DNA from: Alcanivorax quisquiliarum | GTDB taxonomy: Bacteria; Pseudomonadota; Gammaproteobacteria; Pseudomonadales; Alcanivoracaceae | Length of the DNA stretch: 64,000 nucleotides | NCBI RefSeq assembly: GCF_023051175.1 | Contig: NZ_JALKII010000003.1 | Span: forward strand, 1-64,000 | Direction: 5' to 3' | Part shown: positions 25,086 through 33,427 of the stretch, piece by piece | Numbering within the stretch: the stretch's first letter is position 1 | Layout: the number at the start of each line of letters is the position of its first letter | The notes under the pieces: generated by a model | Told to the model about the DNA's origin: nothing | Seen by the model: only the letters and a program-made list of their open reading frames with translations | The model's database searches: none | Made by a program: the position numbers and the translations under genes

Positions 25086-27050
25086 ATGAACTTCTTCGAA
25101 CACCAGGCTCGAGCCAAACGCCGCACCAGCCTGCTGGTGCTGTATTTCAGCCTGGCGGTGCTGCTCACTGCCATGGCGGTCAATCTGGTCTGCCTGCTGG
25201 TCATGAACTGGATGGTGCGCCCGACCCCGGCCAGCGAATGGTTCACATCAGCGCCCGCCGCCTGGATTGCGGGCGCCACCCTGCTGATCATTACTGGCGG
25301 CAGTGCGCTGCGCTTCTGGCAATTGCGCGACGGTGGCGCGGCACTGGCGGACATGCTCGGCGCCCGCCGCATCGAACCCGGCAGCAACACTCCAGCTGAG
25401 CGGCAGTTGATAAATATCGTGGAAGAAATGGCAATCGCCTCCGGCATTCCTGTTCCGGAGCTGTTCGTGCTGGACAACGAACAGGCCATCAACGCGCTGG
25501 TGGCCGGCCACCGCCCCACCGAAACCTGTGTCATCGTTACCCGTGGGGCGCTGGAACAACTCAGCCGCGACGAAATGCAGGGCGTCATCGCGCATGAATT
25601 CAGTCATGTTTTCAATGCCGACATGCGCCTGAACCTGCGCCTGATTGCAACCCTGGCCGGTATCGTCGCGATCGGCAAAACCGGCGAATTCCTGCTGCAC
25701 AACGCCCGTTTTTCGCACTTCGACAGCCGTGGGCGCCGCCAGGATGCATTGCCGGTGCTGCTGCTTGCCGGCGTGGCACTCATGGCAATCGGTTATATCG
25801 GGCTGTTCTTCGGCCGGCTGATCAAGGCCGCGATATCGCGCCAGCGGGAGCTGTTGGCCGACGCCGGGGCGGTGCAGTTCACCCGCAATCCCGCCGGCAT
25901 TGCCCAAGCGCTGATTCGCATCCGTAACGGTAACGGCTCGTATCTGAACAACCGCCACGCCGAGGATATGAGCCACATGTGCTTTGGCGAGACGCTGCCG
26001 CTGAAATTGCGCGGCCTGCTGGCCACCCACCCGCCTCTGGACGAACGCCTGGCCGCGATCGGCAGCCAGTGGCCGGCGCGGGCACGCGCCGATGAACGCA
26101 GCAGACGCACTGCCACTCCCACACCGGCAGGCGCTGACGCGGCCACGCCCGAGGCTGCTTCGGGGCCAACTGCGGCTATGACCTTCGCCGCGACCACCGG
26201 CGCCCCGGCTGCCGCGCCAGCATCGCGCCCCCGCGCCAGCGACGTCGTGGGCACTGTTACGCCGGCCCATCTTGGCTATGCTCGCACCATTCACGCGAGC
26301 ATCCCTGCCCCGCTGCGCGAGGCGTTGCATCAGCCTGAGGGTGCCGAGCTGATGATCTGCGCGCTGGTGCTCAGCGTCTCCGAGCAGCCCGGCCAGCTGC
26401 TCCCGAGCCTGTCGTTACCGAGTGATCAACAGGCGCGTCTGGCGCACTATCTGCAAGAGGTGCAGAAACTCGGCACGCGGCTACGGCTGCCGTTGCTGGA
26501 CATGGCCATCCCCACCCTCAAGCTGCTGCCGCAGGCAGAGCGTGACCAGTTGCTCGCCCGCCTGGAAGCGCTGGTACGCGCCGACCGCCGTATCACCCTG
26601 TTCGAGTTCGTGCTGCTGCATATTCTGGAAGATCACCTGGGCAAAACCGCCGCCCGCAGCCAGCGCACGCTTTACCGCAGTTTTCAGCCCCTGGCAGACG
26701 AAATCCGCTTGCTGCTTTCCACCATGATCCATGCCGGCGGTGCACAACAAGATCCGGCCCGGTTGTTCCAGCGCCTTGGCACTGCGCTGTTGCCGGCTGG
26801 CACCACGCTGCTGCCACGGGAGCAATGTCGGCTGGACCGCCTTGCCGACGCCCTGAAGCGCCTGGCGGGGCTCACGCCGCTGTTGAAATCACTACTGGTT
26901 GATGCCTGCGCCGATGCCGTGCTGGCAGACCGGCGCGTCCAGGTGGCCGAGGCCGAGCTGTTGCGCGCTGTCTGCACACTGCTTGACTGCCCTATGCCGC
27001 CTTTATTCGAGATGACGGCGCCTGCCCACGCGCCCCAGGACAGGTTCTGA
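25086..27050 (+). CDS. M48-family membrane zinc metalloprotease with long C-terminal extension
   Basis: A 654-residue protein. It has two N-terminal membrane helices (about 15-41 and 57-76), then an M48 (HtpX/Oma1-like) domain with zinc motif His170-Glu171-x2-His174 (HEFSH), and further helices near 220-240. Conserved TRNPAGIAQAL and THPPLDERLAAI segments follow. After residue 340 there is an Ala/Thr/Pro-rich linker, then about 290 residues of helical sequence not found in HtpX. The end resembles a TerB-like helical domain only loosely, so I do not name it. It is coupled to LemA; together they probably degrade misfolded membrane proteins. Confidence 0.88.
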   Translation: MNFFEHQARAKRRTSLLVLYFSLAVLLTAMAVNLVCLLVMNWMVRPTPASEWFTSAPAAWIAGATLLIITGGSALRFWQLRDGGAALADMLGARRIEPGSNTPAERQLINIVEEMAIASGIPVPELFVLDNEQAINALVAGHRPTETCVIVTRGALEQLSRDEMQGVIAHEFSHVFNADMRLNLRLIATLAGIVAIGKTGEFLLHNARFSHFDSRGRRQDALPVLLLAGVALMAIGYIGLFFGRLIKAAISRQRELLADAGAVQFTRNPAGIAQALIRIRNGNGSYLNNRHAEDMSHMCFGETLPLKLRGLLATHPPLDERLAAIGSQWPARARADERSRRTATPTPAGADAATPEAASGPTAAMTFAATTGAPAAAPASRPRASDVVGTVTPAHLGYARTIHASIPAPLREALHQPEGAELMICALVLSVSEQPGQLLPSLSLPSDQQARLAHYLQEVQKLGTRLRLPLLDMAIPTLKLLPQAERDQLLARLEALVRADRRITLFEFVLLHILEDHLGKTAARSQRTLYRSFQPLADEIRLLLSTMIHAGGAQQDPARLFQRLGTALLPAGTTLLPREQCRLDRLADALKRLAGLTPLLKSLLVDACADAVLADRRVQVAEAELLRAVCTLLDCPMPPLFEMTAPAHAPQDRF

Positions 27051-27350
27051 CGCGCTTTGTAAGCTTTCACCTACAAGAAATGTCTGAATTCGCTGCTACC
27101 GGGCGCACCGGACAAGCGTCAGAATAGCAGGGCTGGGGGTAAGCGCTGCGTGAGCAGCGTAAAGAGCCGTGACGATCGGAGCCACCGCCCCGCACACACG
27201 AGTTGCATCGTCGCTGCGCTCTTGCAGCGTAACGCACCGGAAGCACCGCTGAACGCTTGCAACACAGACGTGGGCGCGAGCCGCGCACACACAACACCAG
27301 GCCCTGCGCCTGATGAACAGCGTCTCCTCACGAGACGGGGGAAGCTCGAT
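27051..27350. other. Intergenic region ahead of the small hypothetical gene
   Basis: This 300-base non-coding stretch lies between the M48 gene and the next gene. It starts with an imperfect inverted repeat, TTGTA (27057-27061) and TACAA (27072-27076), directly after the protease stop. No promoter or terminator is convincing. Confidence 0.4.
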
Positions 27351-27722
27351 ATGGAATTTGAGAAAGCCAGCGAAAAAAATGCCTGGAATGCCGTCGCTCA
27401 GGCGACGCTGGCCATGCGCCAGGACGACGTACCACACCCGGCCCTGGCCGCCTGGCTGCGCCAGCAAGGCGTGGATATCCAGCGCTCGGTCTTTCCCTGC
27501 GTAGGGCTGTTCGACGACGATGTTTTCTCGGGCACCCTGATTACCCAGTCACGACGTGTGGTGGAATACTTCATTGATCTTGCTGCGCCCGACAGCAGCG
27601 AGTTCGAGGATGTCACCGAGGGCCTGGGGCCCAAGGACCCTAACCACCCGGAAAGCGATGTGCGCGATCTCATCACCATGGCGCTGGTGTATTTCGACCA
27701 CCAGCGCGGCGCAGCGGCCTGA
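27351..27722 (+). CDS. Small conserved-looking hypothetical protein
   Basis: A 123-residue acidic protein with no signal peptide or membrane helix. The start at 27351 (MEFEKASEKN) follows GGGGGA at good spacing; the frame is open upstream but that translation is low-quality. The sequence has a regular soluble pattern, including FPCVGLFDDDVFSGTLITQSRRVVEYFID and a C-terminal helix DLITMALVYFDHQRG. I do not recognise a family. It is convergent with the next gene, with a hairpin between them. Confidence 0.65.
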   Translation: MEFEKASEKNAWNAVAQATLAMRQDDVPHPALAAWLRQQGVDIQRSVFPCVGLFDDDVFSGTLITQSRRVVEYFIDLAAPDSSEFEDVTEGLGPKDPNHPESDVRDLITMALVYFDHQRGAAA

Positions 27723-27752
27723 AGCAACCTGCCGGGCCTGGCACTGCCGCTG

Positions 27753-27768
27753 GCGCCCTCAAGGGCGC
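27753..27768. other. Hairpin between convergent genes
   Basis: Perfect GCGCCCT/AGGGCGC with a 2-base loop lies between two genes that end toward each other. There is no T-run on either strand; it is a possible transcript-end structure. Confidence 0.4.
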
Positions 27769-27775
27769 ACGACAA

Positions 27776-28849
27776 CTACCCCGCCCGATAGGGCAGCAAG
27801 GTTCGCGCCTCATCCCGATACGCCAATACTGCGTGCGCCTCACGCTCGCAAAAATCCGCCACCGCCTGATGAAAGGCCGGCTCCACCAGATGATGGAGCG
27901 ACCGGGTGATAACCGGCTCGAACCCGCGCAGCAGCTTGTGTTCGCCCTGCACCCCCGGATCGAATAGCGCCAGTTGCTGCTCAATGGCAAACTCGATGCC
28001 CTGATAATAACACAGCTCGAAATGCAGCGCGTCGTAATCCTGCAAAGCACCCCAGTAGCGCCCGTAAAGCCCTTGCCCATCGAACAGATAGATGGCCATC
28101 GCCACCGGCTGCTCTGGATTATCCGCAAACGCTGCGGTCAGCATCAACTGCTCGCCCATCTGTTCCCGGATAGCGCGAAAGAAAGCCGGCGCCAGGTAAG
28201 GTGACTGCCCGCGTCGCAAGTAGGTATCGGCGTAGCACGCGTAGAAGACGTCCCACCAATGCGCGGGAATGGCAGCCCCGGCAGCGCGCTGAATAGTCAG
28301 GCCCTGTTCAAGCACACGCTGACGCTCCCGGCGCAGCGATTTGCGCTTGCGCGATACCAGTGCGGCCAGAAAATCGTCGAAAGTCTGATAATCCCGATTG
28401 AACCAGCGGAAGTGGCACGCCTGCCGCGTGATCAGAGGTAGCTCTGCCAGCGCCTCTGCCGCCGCCTGATCGGGGAACAGCAGATGCCAGCCGCTGGCCT
28501 GATGCGCCGCCAGCGCTTCCTGAATCCGCGGCCACAGCCAGCCCGCTGCGTCGCTGACACCCTGGGGCAGGCGCCAGCGCGGCCCGGTCACCGGCGTGTA
28601 CGGGATCGCTGTCACCAGTTTCGGATAATAATGCAAGCCGTGCCGGGCATAGGCATCCGCCCAGCCGTGATCGAACACATATTCGCCCCACGAATGAGCC
28701 TTGCGATACAGCGGCAACACTCCCTCGCCCGCACGACAGGAGATATCGTGCCAGCCGGTCCTGTCGTCGTTGCTGCCCGGTGCAGCAACGGCGCCGCTTT
28801 CTGCAAGCGCCAGCAGCCATTCACGGCGCAGAAATGGATAGTCCGTCAT
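27776..28849 (-). CDS. GNAT-like acyltransferase of the peptidogalycan/DUF482 family
   Basis: A 357-residue soluble protein resembling the PF04339 (DUF482) family, distant GNAT/FemAB-like proteins. Supporting segments are ARHGLHYYPKLVTAIPYTPVTGPRWR, SGWHLLFPD, CHFRWFNRDYQTFDDFLAALVSRKRKSLRRER, and GRYWGALQDYDALHFELCYYQGIEFAIE near the C-terminus. The biochemical role is not established; links to cell-wall or amino-acyl transfer are by fold only. It reads away from the cold-shock gene, leaving about 160 bases for both promoters. Confidence 0.85.
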   Translation of the reverse strand: MTDYPFLRREWLLALAESGAVAAPGSNDDRTGWHDISCRAGEGVLPLYRKAHSWGEYVFDHGWADAYARHGLHYYPKLVTAIPYTPVTGPRWRLPQGVSDAAGWLWPRIQEALAAHQASGWHLLFPDQAAAEALAELPLITRQACHFRWFNRDYQTFDDFLAALVSRKRKSLRRERQRVLEQGLTIQRAAGAAIPAHWWDVFYACYADTYLRRGQSPYLAPAFFRAIREQMGEQLMLTAAFADNPEQPVAMAIYLFDGQGLYGRYWGALQDYDALHFELCYYQGIEFAIEQQLALFDPGVQGEHKLLRGFEPVITRSLHHLVEPAFHQAVADFCEREAHAVLAYRDEARTLLPYRAG

Positions 28850-29012
28850 GTTGCAGTGAAGTTCCCGACCTGTTGAGGCAGTTCGGCATGAGATTCAGCC
28901 GCACCTTGGTTACAATGCCAGCGGGCGCCCGCAAGGATGGCGCACGTTGCTCGCAATCCCGCAAGGCTCTCTGGTTGCACGAGGTCAGTCGCCCTCCAGA
29001 GGCTCCGCATTG

Positions 29013-29651
29013 ATGATAGAGAAGGTAGCGCCAACGCTCATGCACGACTCACGGTTTCTGACGATATTCTACATGTCCTTCGCGTTCATACTTGCCGGCT
29101 CCGGCCTGGGCCTGACATTCGCACCGGGGCATCTGGTCGGCCTGTGGCACCCGGAACAGGATAGCAGCCAATTCTCACCTGTGCTGGCACGCCAGGCCGG
29201 GGTCGGCCTGCTGCTCGCTGGCGCGCTCAGTGCGCTGTGCGTGGCTGCCGGCCATCTGCGCCGCAACCTGCACTGGTTGTTACTAGCTTTTCTGTTCGCC
29301 TTCGTCGCCAGCCACGGCACTGCGCTGGTGCGCTCACCCGGTGGCTTCATGGGCCTGTGGCTGCTGGTACCGGTGCTGATCTTCGCCGCGCCACTGGTGC
29401 CCTGGCGAGCAGCGCCCCGGCTGCTGCATCTGAGCACGGGCCGCAACAGCCTCGCTGGTGAAGTGAAATGGTTCAACCCGAACAAGGGATTCGGCTTTAT
29501 TCTCACCGAGGACGGCCGCGAGATTTTCGTGCATTTTCGTGCTCTGCAAAACGGTGGCCGCCGCAGCCTGCAACAAGGCGCACGCGTTCGCTTTGTCATC
29601 AACGAGACGGATCGCGGCGAACAGGCCGACAAAGTCTTCATCGAAAATTGA
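29013..29651 (+). CDS. Membrane protein with C-terminal cold-shock domain
   Basis: A 212-residue fusion. The first 145 residues hold about four hydrophobic helices. The last 70 residues are a cold-shock domain with both RNA-binding motifs: RNP1-like KGFGFI (within WFNPNKGFGFILTEDG) and RNP2-like IFVHF. It would place a nucleic-acid-binding domain at the membrane. The start is uncertain: ATG at 29013 has AGAGG ten bases ahead; ATG at 29040 and a TTG at 28947 are alternatives. Cold-shock domains joined to membrane segments are known in proteobacteria, usually with a DUF1294 domain. Here the membrane part looks different. Confidence 0.78.
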   Translation: MIEKVAPTLMHDSRFLTIFYMSFAFILAGSGLGLTFAPGHLVGLWHPEQDSSQFSPVLARQAGVGLLLAGALSALCVAAGHLRRNLHWLLLAFLFAFVASHGTALVRSPGGFMGLWLLVPVLIFAAPLVPWRAAPRLLHLSTGRNSLAGEVKWFNPNKGFGFILTEDGREIFVHFRALQNGGRRSLQQGARVRFVINETDRGEQADKVFIEN

Positions 29652-29714
29652 TGCCCGACACCGCCGCCCCTCTGCCAGCGGGTGGCTCGGCGAAGAACAA
29701 AAAAGGAACAACGT

Positions 29715-31265
29715 GTGCAGATATCGGGGTGGGATGCCGCCGTACTGATCGGCTATCTGGTGGTGGTATTCGCCATTGGCTTGTGGGCAGCGCGTGGCAA
29801 TGACAGCACAGAAGAATATTTCCTTGGCGGCCGGCGCTTTCGTGGCTGGGTGATCGGCTTGTCGCTGGTCGGCACCTCGATCAGCTCGGTCACGTTCATC
29901 GCCTATCCGGCCGATGCCTTCAAAACCACCTGGCTACGCTATCTGCCTAACCTGGCACTGCCGCTGGCCATCGCGCTGGCCGCCTGGCTGGTACTGCCGA
30001 TCTTCCGGCGCGGCAACACCACGACAGCTTACGAGTTTCTGGAAGAGCGTTTCGGCCCCTCGTTGCGCGTTTACGGTGCACTGGTGTTCATCGTGGCGCA
30101 ATTGGTGCGGCTGGCGACCATCCTCTGGCTTTTGTCATTGTTGCTGCAACAGATCACCGGTATGCCACCGGCCATGTCGATCATCCTCAGCGGCTTGTTT
30201 GTGGGCGCTTACACCATTCTTGGCGGCATTGATGCAGTGATCTGGACAGATGTCATCCAGACCACGGTGCTCATTGCCGGCGGACTGGTGTGCCTGTGGG
30301 TGGTGCTTGATCTGCTGCCTGGCGGCATCGGTCAGGTGATCAGTACCGCCGGGGCGGCCGGCAAGCTGAGCTTTGGCGAGATGAAGGACGGCGAAATCCT
30401 CACCACGCGCTGGGATTTTTCGCTCAGTGCCAAAACCGGCACCATGCTTCTGCTGGTCGGCTTGACCAACTGGCTGACAGAGTACACGAGCAACCAGAAT
30501 ACGGTGCAGCGTTATTGCGCGGCCGCCTCGACTCGCGAAGCACGGCGCGGCATGTTGATTTATGTGCTGACCGCCTTGCCGCTCTGGGCGTTCTACATGT
30601 TTCTGGGCAGCGCTCTGTGGGTACTGTTCCAGACCCTGTCGGCCGAGGTGTCTGCGGAGATCCTCGCTGGTACTCGCAAGGCCGAGCATCTGATGCCATG
30701 GTTCATCACTGAATACTTGCCGCCCGGCATCGTTGGACTGGTGCTGGCAGCTACGCTGGCCGCCGCCATGTCATCAATGGATTCCAGCATCAATGCGATC
30801 ACCACTGTTTCCGTGGTGGATATCTATCGCCGCCATCTGCGGCCCGGCGCCACGGATCACCATTATTTGCATAGCGCCTGGGTGATCGCCGCTTTCACTA
30901 CAGCCGTAACCATCGGCGGTGCCCTGCTGCTGGAGCGTGCCAATACGGAGACGCTTCAGGACGTGATCCTGATTATGGTGTCGTTGCTGGGCGGGGGCTT
31001 GCTGGGGCTGTATCTGCTGGGTTTTCTCAGCAAGCGGGGCGATGCGCGGGCAGCCTGGTATGGCATCAGCTGTACGTTGCTGTTTACCGCCTGGGCGCTG
31101 GCCTCAAGCCACGGTTTGCTGCCAGCTGTGCTGGCGGCGCCGTTTGATCTGTATTACACCGGTCTGATCGGCAACCTGATCATGTTTGTGGTGGGCTATG
31201 TGGCCGCGATACTGCTGGGCCGCCGCGCACCGGCACCGCCCCTGGCGGCACCGGCGAGCGACTAG
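29715..31265 (+). CDS. Sodium:solute symporter (SSS family)
   Basis: A 516-residue protein with about 13 membrane helices. Family marks are STEEYFLGGR near the start, SLVGTSISSVTFI with the sodium-site serines, TILGGIDAVIWTDVIQ, and the AATLAAAMSSMDSSINA helix. I chose GTG at 29715 because AAAGGAA lies 6 bases upstream and the protein then begins directly at the first helix; a GTG at 29682 would add eleven basic residues. The substrate is unknown. SSS members include sialic acid carriers, and the neighbouring convergent gene encodes a sialidase-like protein, which is suggestive only. Confidence 0.86.
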   Translation: MQISGWDAAVLIGYLVVVFAIGLWAARGNDSTEEYFLGGRRFRGWVIGLSLVGTSISSVTFIAYPADAFKTTWLRYLPNLALPLAIALAAWLVLPIFRRGNTTTAYEFLEERFGPSLRVYGALVFIVAQLVRLATILWLLSLLLQQITGMPPAMSIILSGLFVGAYTILGGIDAVIWTDVIQTTVLIAGGLVCLWVVLDLLPGGIGQVISTAGAAGKLSFGEMKDGEILTTRWDFSLSAKTGTMLLLVGLTNWLTEYTSNQNTVQRYCAAASTREARRGMLIYVLTALPLWAFYMFLGSALWVLFQTLSAEVSAEILAGTRKAEHLMPWFITEYLPPGIVGLVLAATLAAAMSSMDSSINAITTVSVVDIYRRHLRPGATDHHYLHSAWVIAAFTTAVTIGGALLLERANTETLQDVILIMVSLLGGGLLGLYLLGFLSKRGDARAAWYGISCTLLFTAWALASSHGLLPAVLAAPFDLYYTGLIGNLIMFVVGYVAAILLGRRAPAPPLAAPASD

Positions 31266-31272
31266 CGCCGGG

Positions 31273-31884
31273 TCAGGCGGCCACGGGGGTACGGCGGGCA
31301 AGCAGGGTCAGGCGCCAGTCGCGCACCAGCCAGCCAAGCGACCAGGCCGCCAACCAGGGGTCAAGCAGATAATCCCACAGATTGTCCGAGGGCAGCAGGC
31401 GCAGAGCGAAGGCGCACTGCGCGCCCACCAGCATCAGGCAGATGCCATAGGCGCGCATGACCCAGGCCGCCAGGCCGAGCAGCAACAGCACCGCACTGAA
31501 GCGGAAATCACCAAAGCCCCAAGCGTAGGGATCGATATACGTCAGCCCCAGGCTCATCGGATAAAACCACGCCGCGGTGCCCACCACCAGCAACGCCATC
31601 ATGCGCAATTCCCCTGACGGCAGGAACCAGCGGCCCCCGAGGCGATGCTGCATGAACATGACGCTCATCACCCCTAGCGTAACGCTGAACTCGCCCAGAT
31701 AACTGCGCACCCACATGCCCAGCCCCCAGGGCATGGGCAATAACGATACCAGCACCACCAGCAGCACTAGCGGGATGCCGATCTTCGGCGCACGAATGCG
31801 CAACAGGCGCAGCGTAATCGAGGCAAACACCAACGCAGTCACCAGCGTCGCAAAAGGCCAGGACAGAAAAGACTCACCCATCAT
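31273..31884 (-). CDS. Multi-spanning membrane protein partnered with a sialidase-like protein
   Basis: A 203-residue inner-membrane protein with about six hydrophobic helices and a basic C-terminal tail. I do not recognise a named family. Its start overlaps the stop of the upstream sialidase-like gene by 4 bases (ATGA type), so the two are translationally coupled and probably work together. It ends 7 bases from the convergent symporter gene. Confidence 0.75.
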   Translation of the reverse strand: MMGESFLSWPFATLVTALVFASITLRLLRIRAPKIGIPLVLLVVLVSLLPMPWGLGMWVRSYLGEFSVTLGVMSVMFMQHRLGGRWFLPSGELRMMALLVVGTAAWFYPMSLGLTYIDPYAWGFGDFRFSAVLLLLGLAAWVMRAYGICLMLVGAQCAFALRLLPSDNLWDYLLDPWLAAWSLGWLVRDWRLTLLARRTPVAA

Positions 31885-33209
31885 TGTGCCGCCTCCAGCC
31901 GCGCCTGACGCTGATCGACGCCCGACGGCTGCCCATCAGCACGCCACCAGGCATGAGCAATCAGGCTTTTTTTCCAGGAATAGACGATATGAATATCGCC
32001 GCTGCGCGTGCGGATCACATACGGATAATCGAATTGCGAGAGACAGCGCTCGCCACGGCAATTATTGCGGATTGCCGCTTTCATCACGCGTGCGTGCTGC
32101 TCTTCGGTAATCGGCCCGGCACCGATGCTGGTCATGCGGGTGCGCACAAGGGAGCGAAAATTATCCACCGATACCGCCTGCTCTCGCAGGTCGGCGTCAT
32201 CATGCATGATATGCACCGGGCGCCAGCTCTGGCCGTGATCGCGCGTTTCCAGAATATAGAGATCGTCACGCTCGATGGCGTTATTGTTGGCCACCAGCAG
32301 CCAGTGGCCATCGCCCAGACGCACACCGCCCACCGCCGAGCCCGGATTGGGCAATTGACCGTCGCTCAGCGCACTCCAGCTCTGCCCGGTATCATCGGTA
32401 TCGCTGCGCCACAGGATGCCGGGGCGACTGTTATTGGCGTTCCGCAGGAATGCGACCGCATGGGCAGGCGAATCCACCAGCACCAGCGGTTGCAAGGATT
32501 CGCGCAAACGGCCGATGCGGGAACGTTGCAGGATGCGGTTGTCTTCGTCCAGGCGCAGCACTTCACCGAACTTTGCCGCCAGCTCGTGATAGACCGGCAG
32601 GCCGATAGAACCATCACTGAAATGAATCGGCGGTGCTTTCACCAGCGTGCTGAGGTTGAAAAATGGCGAGGTGACCAGCCCATCGCTGATGTGCCAGCTT
32701 TTGCCATCGTCCATGGATTCCGCCACCGCCAGCCGGCTCGCGGCCCAGCCGCCAAAACTGACCACCACCATGTATAGCCGCAGGCGCCCGTCATCATCCA
32801 CGACCGGCACCACGTTACCCAGCTTGCGCACATAGCGGCCCAGGCCCTCGCTCACCTGCGCTCGGGTGAGCAGCACATGCTCATCACTCCAGACGCCAGT
32901 TACAGGATCAAATACTGATGAATGAATAGCGACATCGGCAGCGCCTTCGCGGCTGCCGGCGAACCAGAAAGCACGAATACGCCCATCGGGCAGCTCCGCC
33001 ATCGAGGCTGCGTGAGTCTGCAAGGTGGTGCCATCGGAGGCAAAGTTCAGCGCCCAGGCATCGCCGGATCGTGGGGCATGGATGGCCGGGGCGGGCACTG
33101 CAAACGCCGGCTCGGGCTCCCATACATGCGCCGGCAGGCTGGCAAAATAGCCCAGCACCAGCAGCGCCCCGACAATCAGGTGGGCTGTTTTTTGTTTGAA
33201 ATTGTCCAT
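31881..33209 (-). CDS. Sialidase-like BNR-repeat protein, exported
   Basis: A 442-residue protein with an N-terminal hydrophobic export or anchor segment (about 10-28) and a six-bladed-propeller pattern. Asp boxes (Ser-x-Asp-x-Gly-x-x-Trp) are seen as SMDDGKSW and TRDHGQSW, and a looser copy ends in TGQSW. An early arginine in the segment IRAFWFAGSREG could belong to an arginine triad. The family includes exo-alpha-sialidases, but many members act on other sugars. It overlaps the membrane-protein gene by 4 bases. Substrate and true enzyme activity are not known. Confidence 0.8.
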   Translation of the reverse strand: MDNFKQKTAHLIVGALLVLGYFASLPAHVWEPEPAFAVPAPAIHAPRSGDAWALNFASDGTTLQTHAASMAELPDGRIRAFWFAGSREGAADVAIHSSVFDPVTGVWSDEHVLLTRAQVSEGLGRYVRKLGNVVPVVDDDGRLRLYMVVVSFGGWAASRLAVAESMDDGKSWHISDGLVTSPFFNLSTLVKAPPIHFSDGSIGLPVYHELAAKFGEVLRLDEDNRILQRSRIGRLRESLQPLVLVDSPAHAVAFLRNANNSRPGILWRSDTDDTGQSWSALSDGQLPNPGSAVGGVRLGDGHWLLVANNNAIERDDLYILETRDHGQSWRPVHIMHDDADLREQAVSVDNFRSLVRTRMTSIGAGPITEEQHARVMKAAIRNNCRGERCLSQFDYPYVIRTRSGDIHIVYSWKKSLIAHAWWRADGQPSGVDQRQARLEAAQ

Positions 33210-33392
33210 TACTGTTCGTCATACCTGCGAAAAGAAAAAGCCGACTACCGGGCTGCGGAAAGACTTACAGCCTGCACAGGAAGAAAGTATGATCCCCCAA
33301 CTACGCCCTCTGCCTTAATGGCAGATGGCGAGTCGACCAGTCTAGCAGCCCCGGAGCGCTCGCGCTGCCCTGCCAATGCCTGAATTTGCATC

Positions 33393-33422
33393 TGGACAAG
33401 CTGCCAGCTCGCTAATAATAAT
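33393..33422 (+). promoter_or_regulatory. Candidate sigma-70 promoter of the GGDEF-EAL gene
   Basis: TGGACA (33393-33398, 5 of 6) and AATAAT (33417-33422, 5 of 6) are spaced by 18 bases. The predicted transcription start falls at about the ATG at 33428, so the mRNA would be leaderless or the real start codon lies further in. Confidence 0.5.
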
Positions 33423-33427
33423 CTGCC

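Noticed and set aside
29682-29714. Upstream GTG start for the SSS symporter
   Set aside because: It would add eleven mostly basic residues translated from the ribosome-binding region; the GTG at 29715 has a proper AAAGGAA site.
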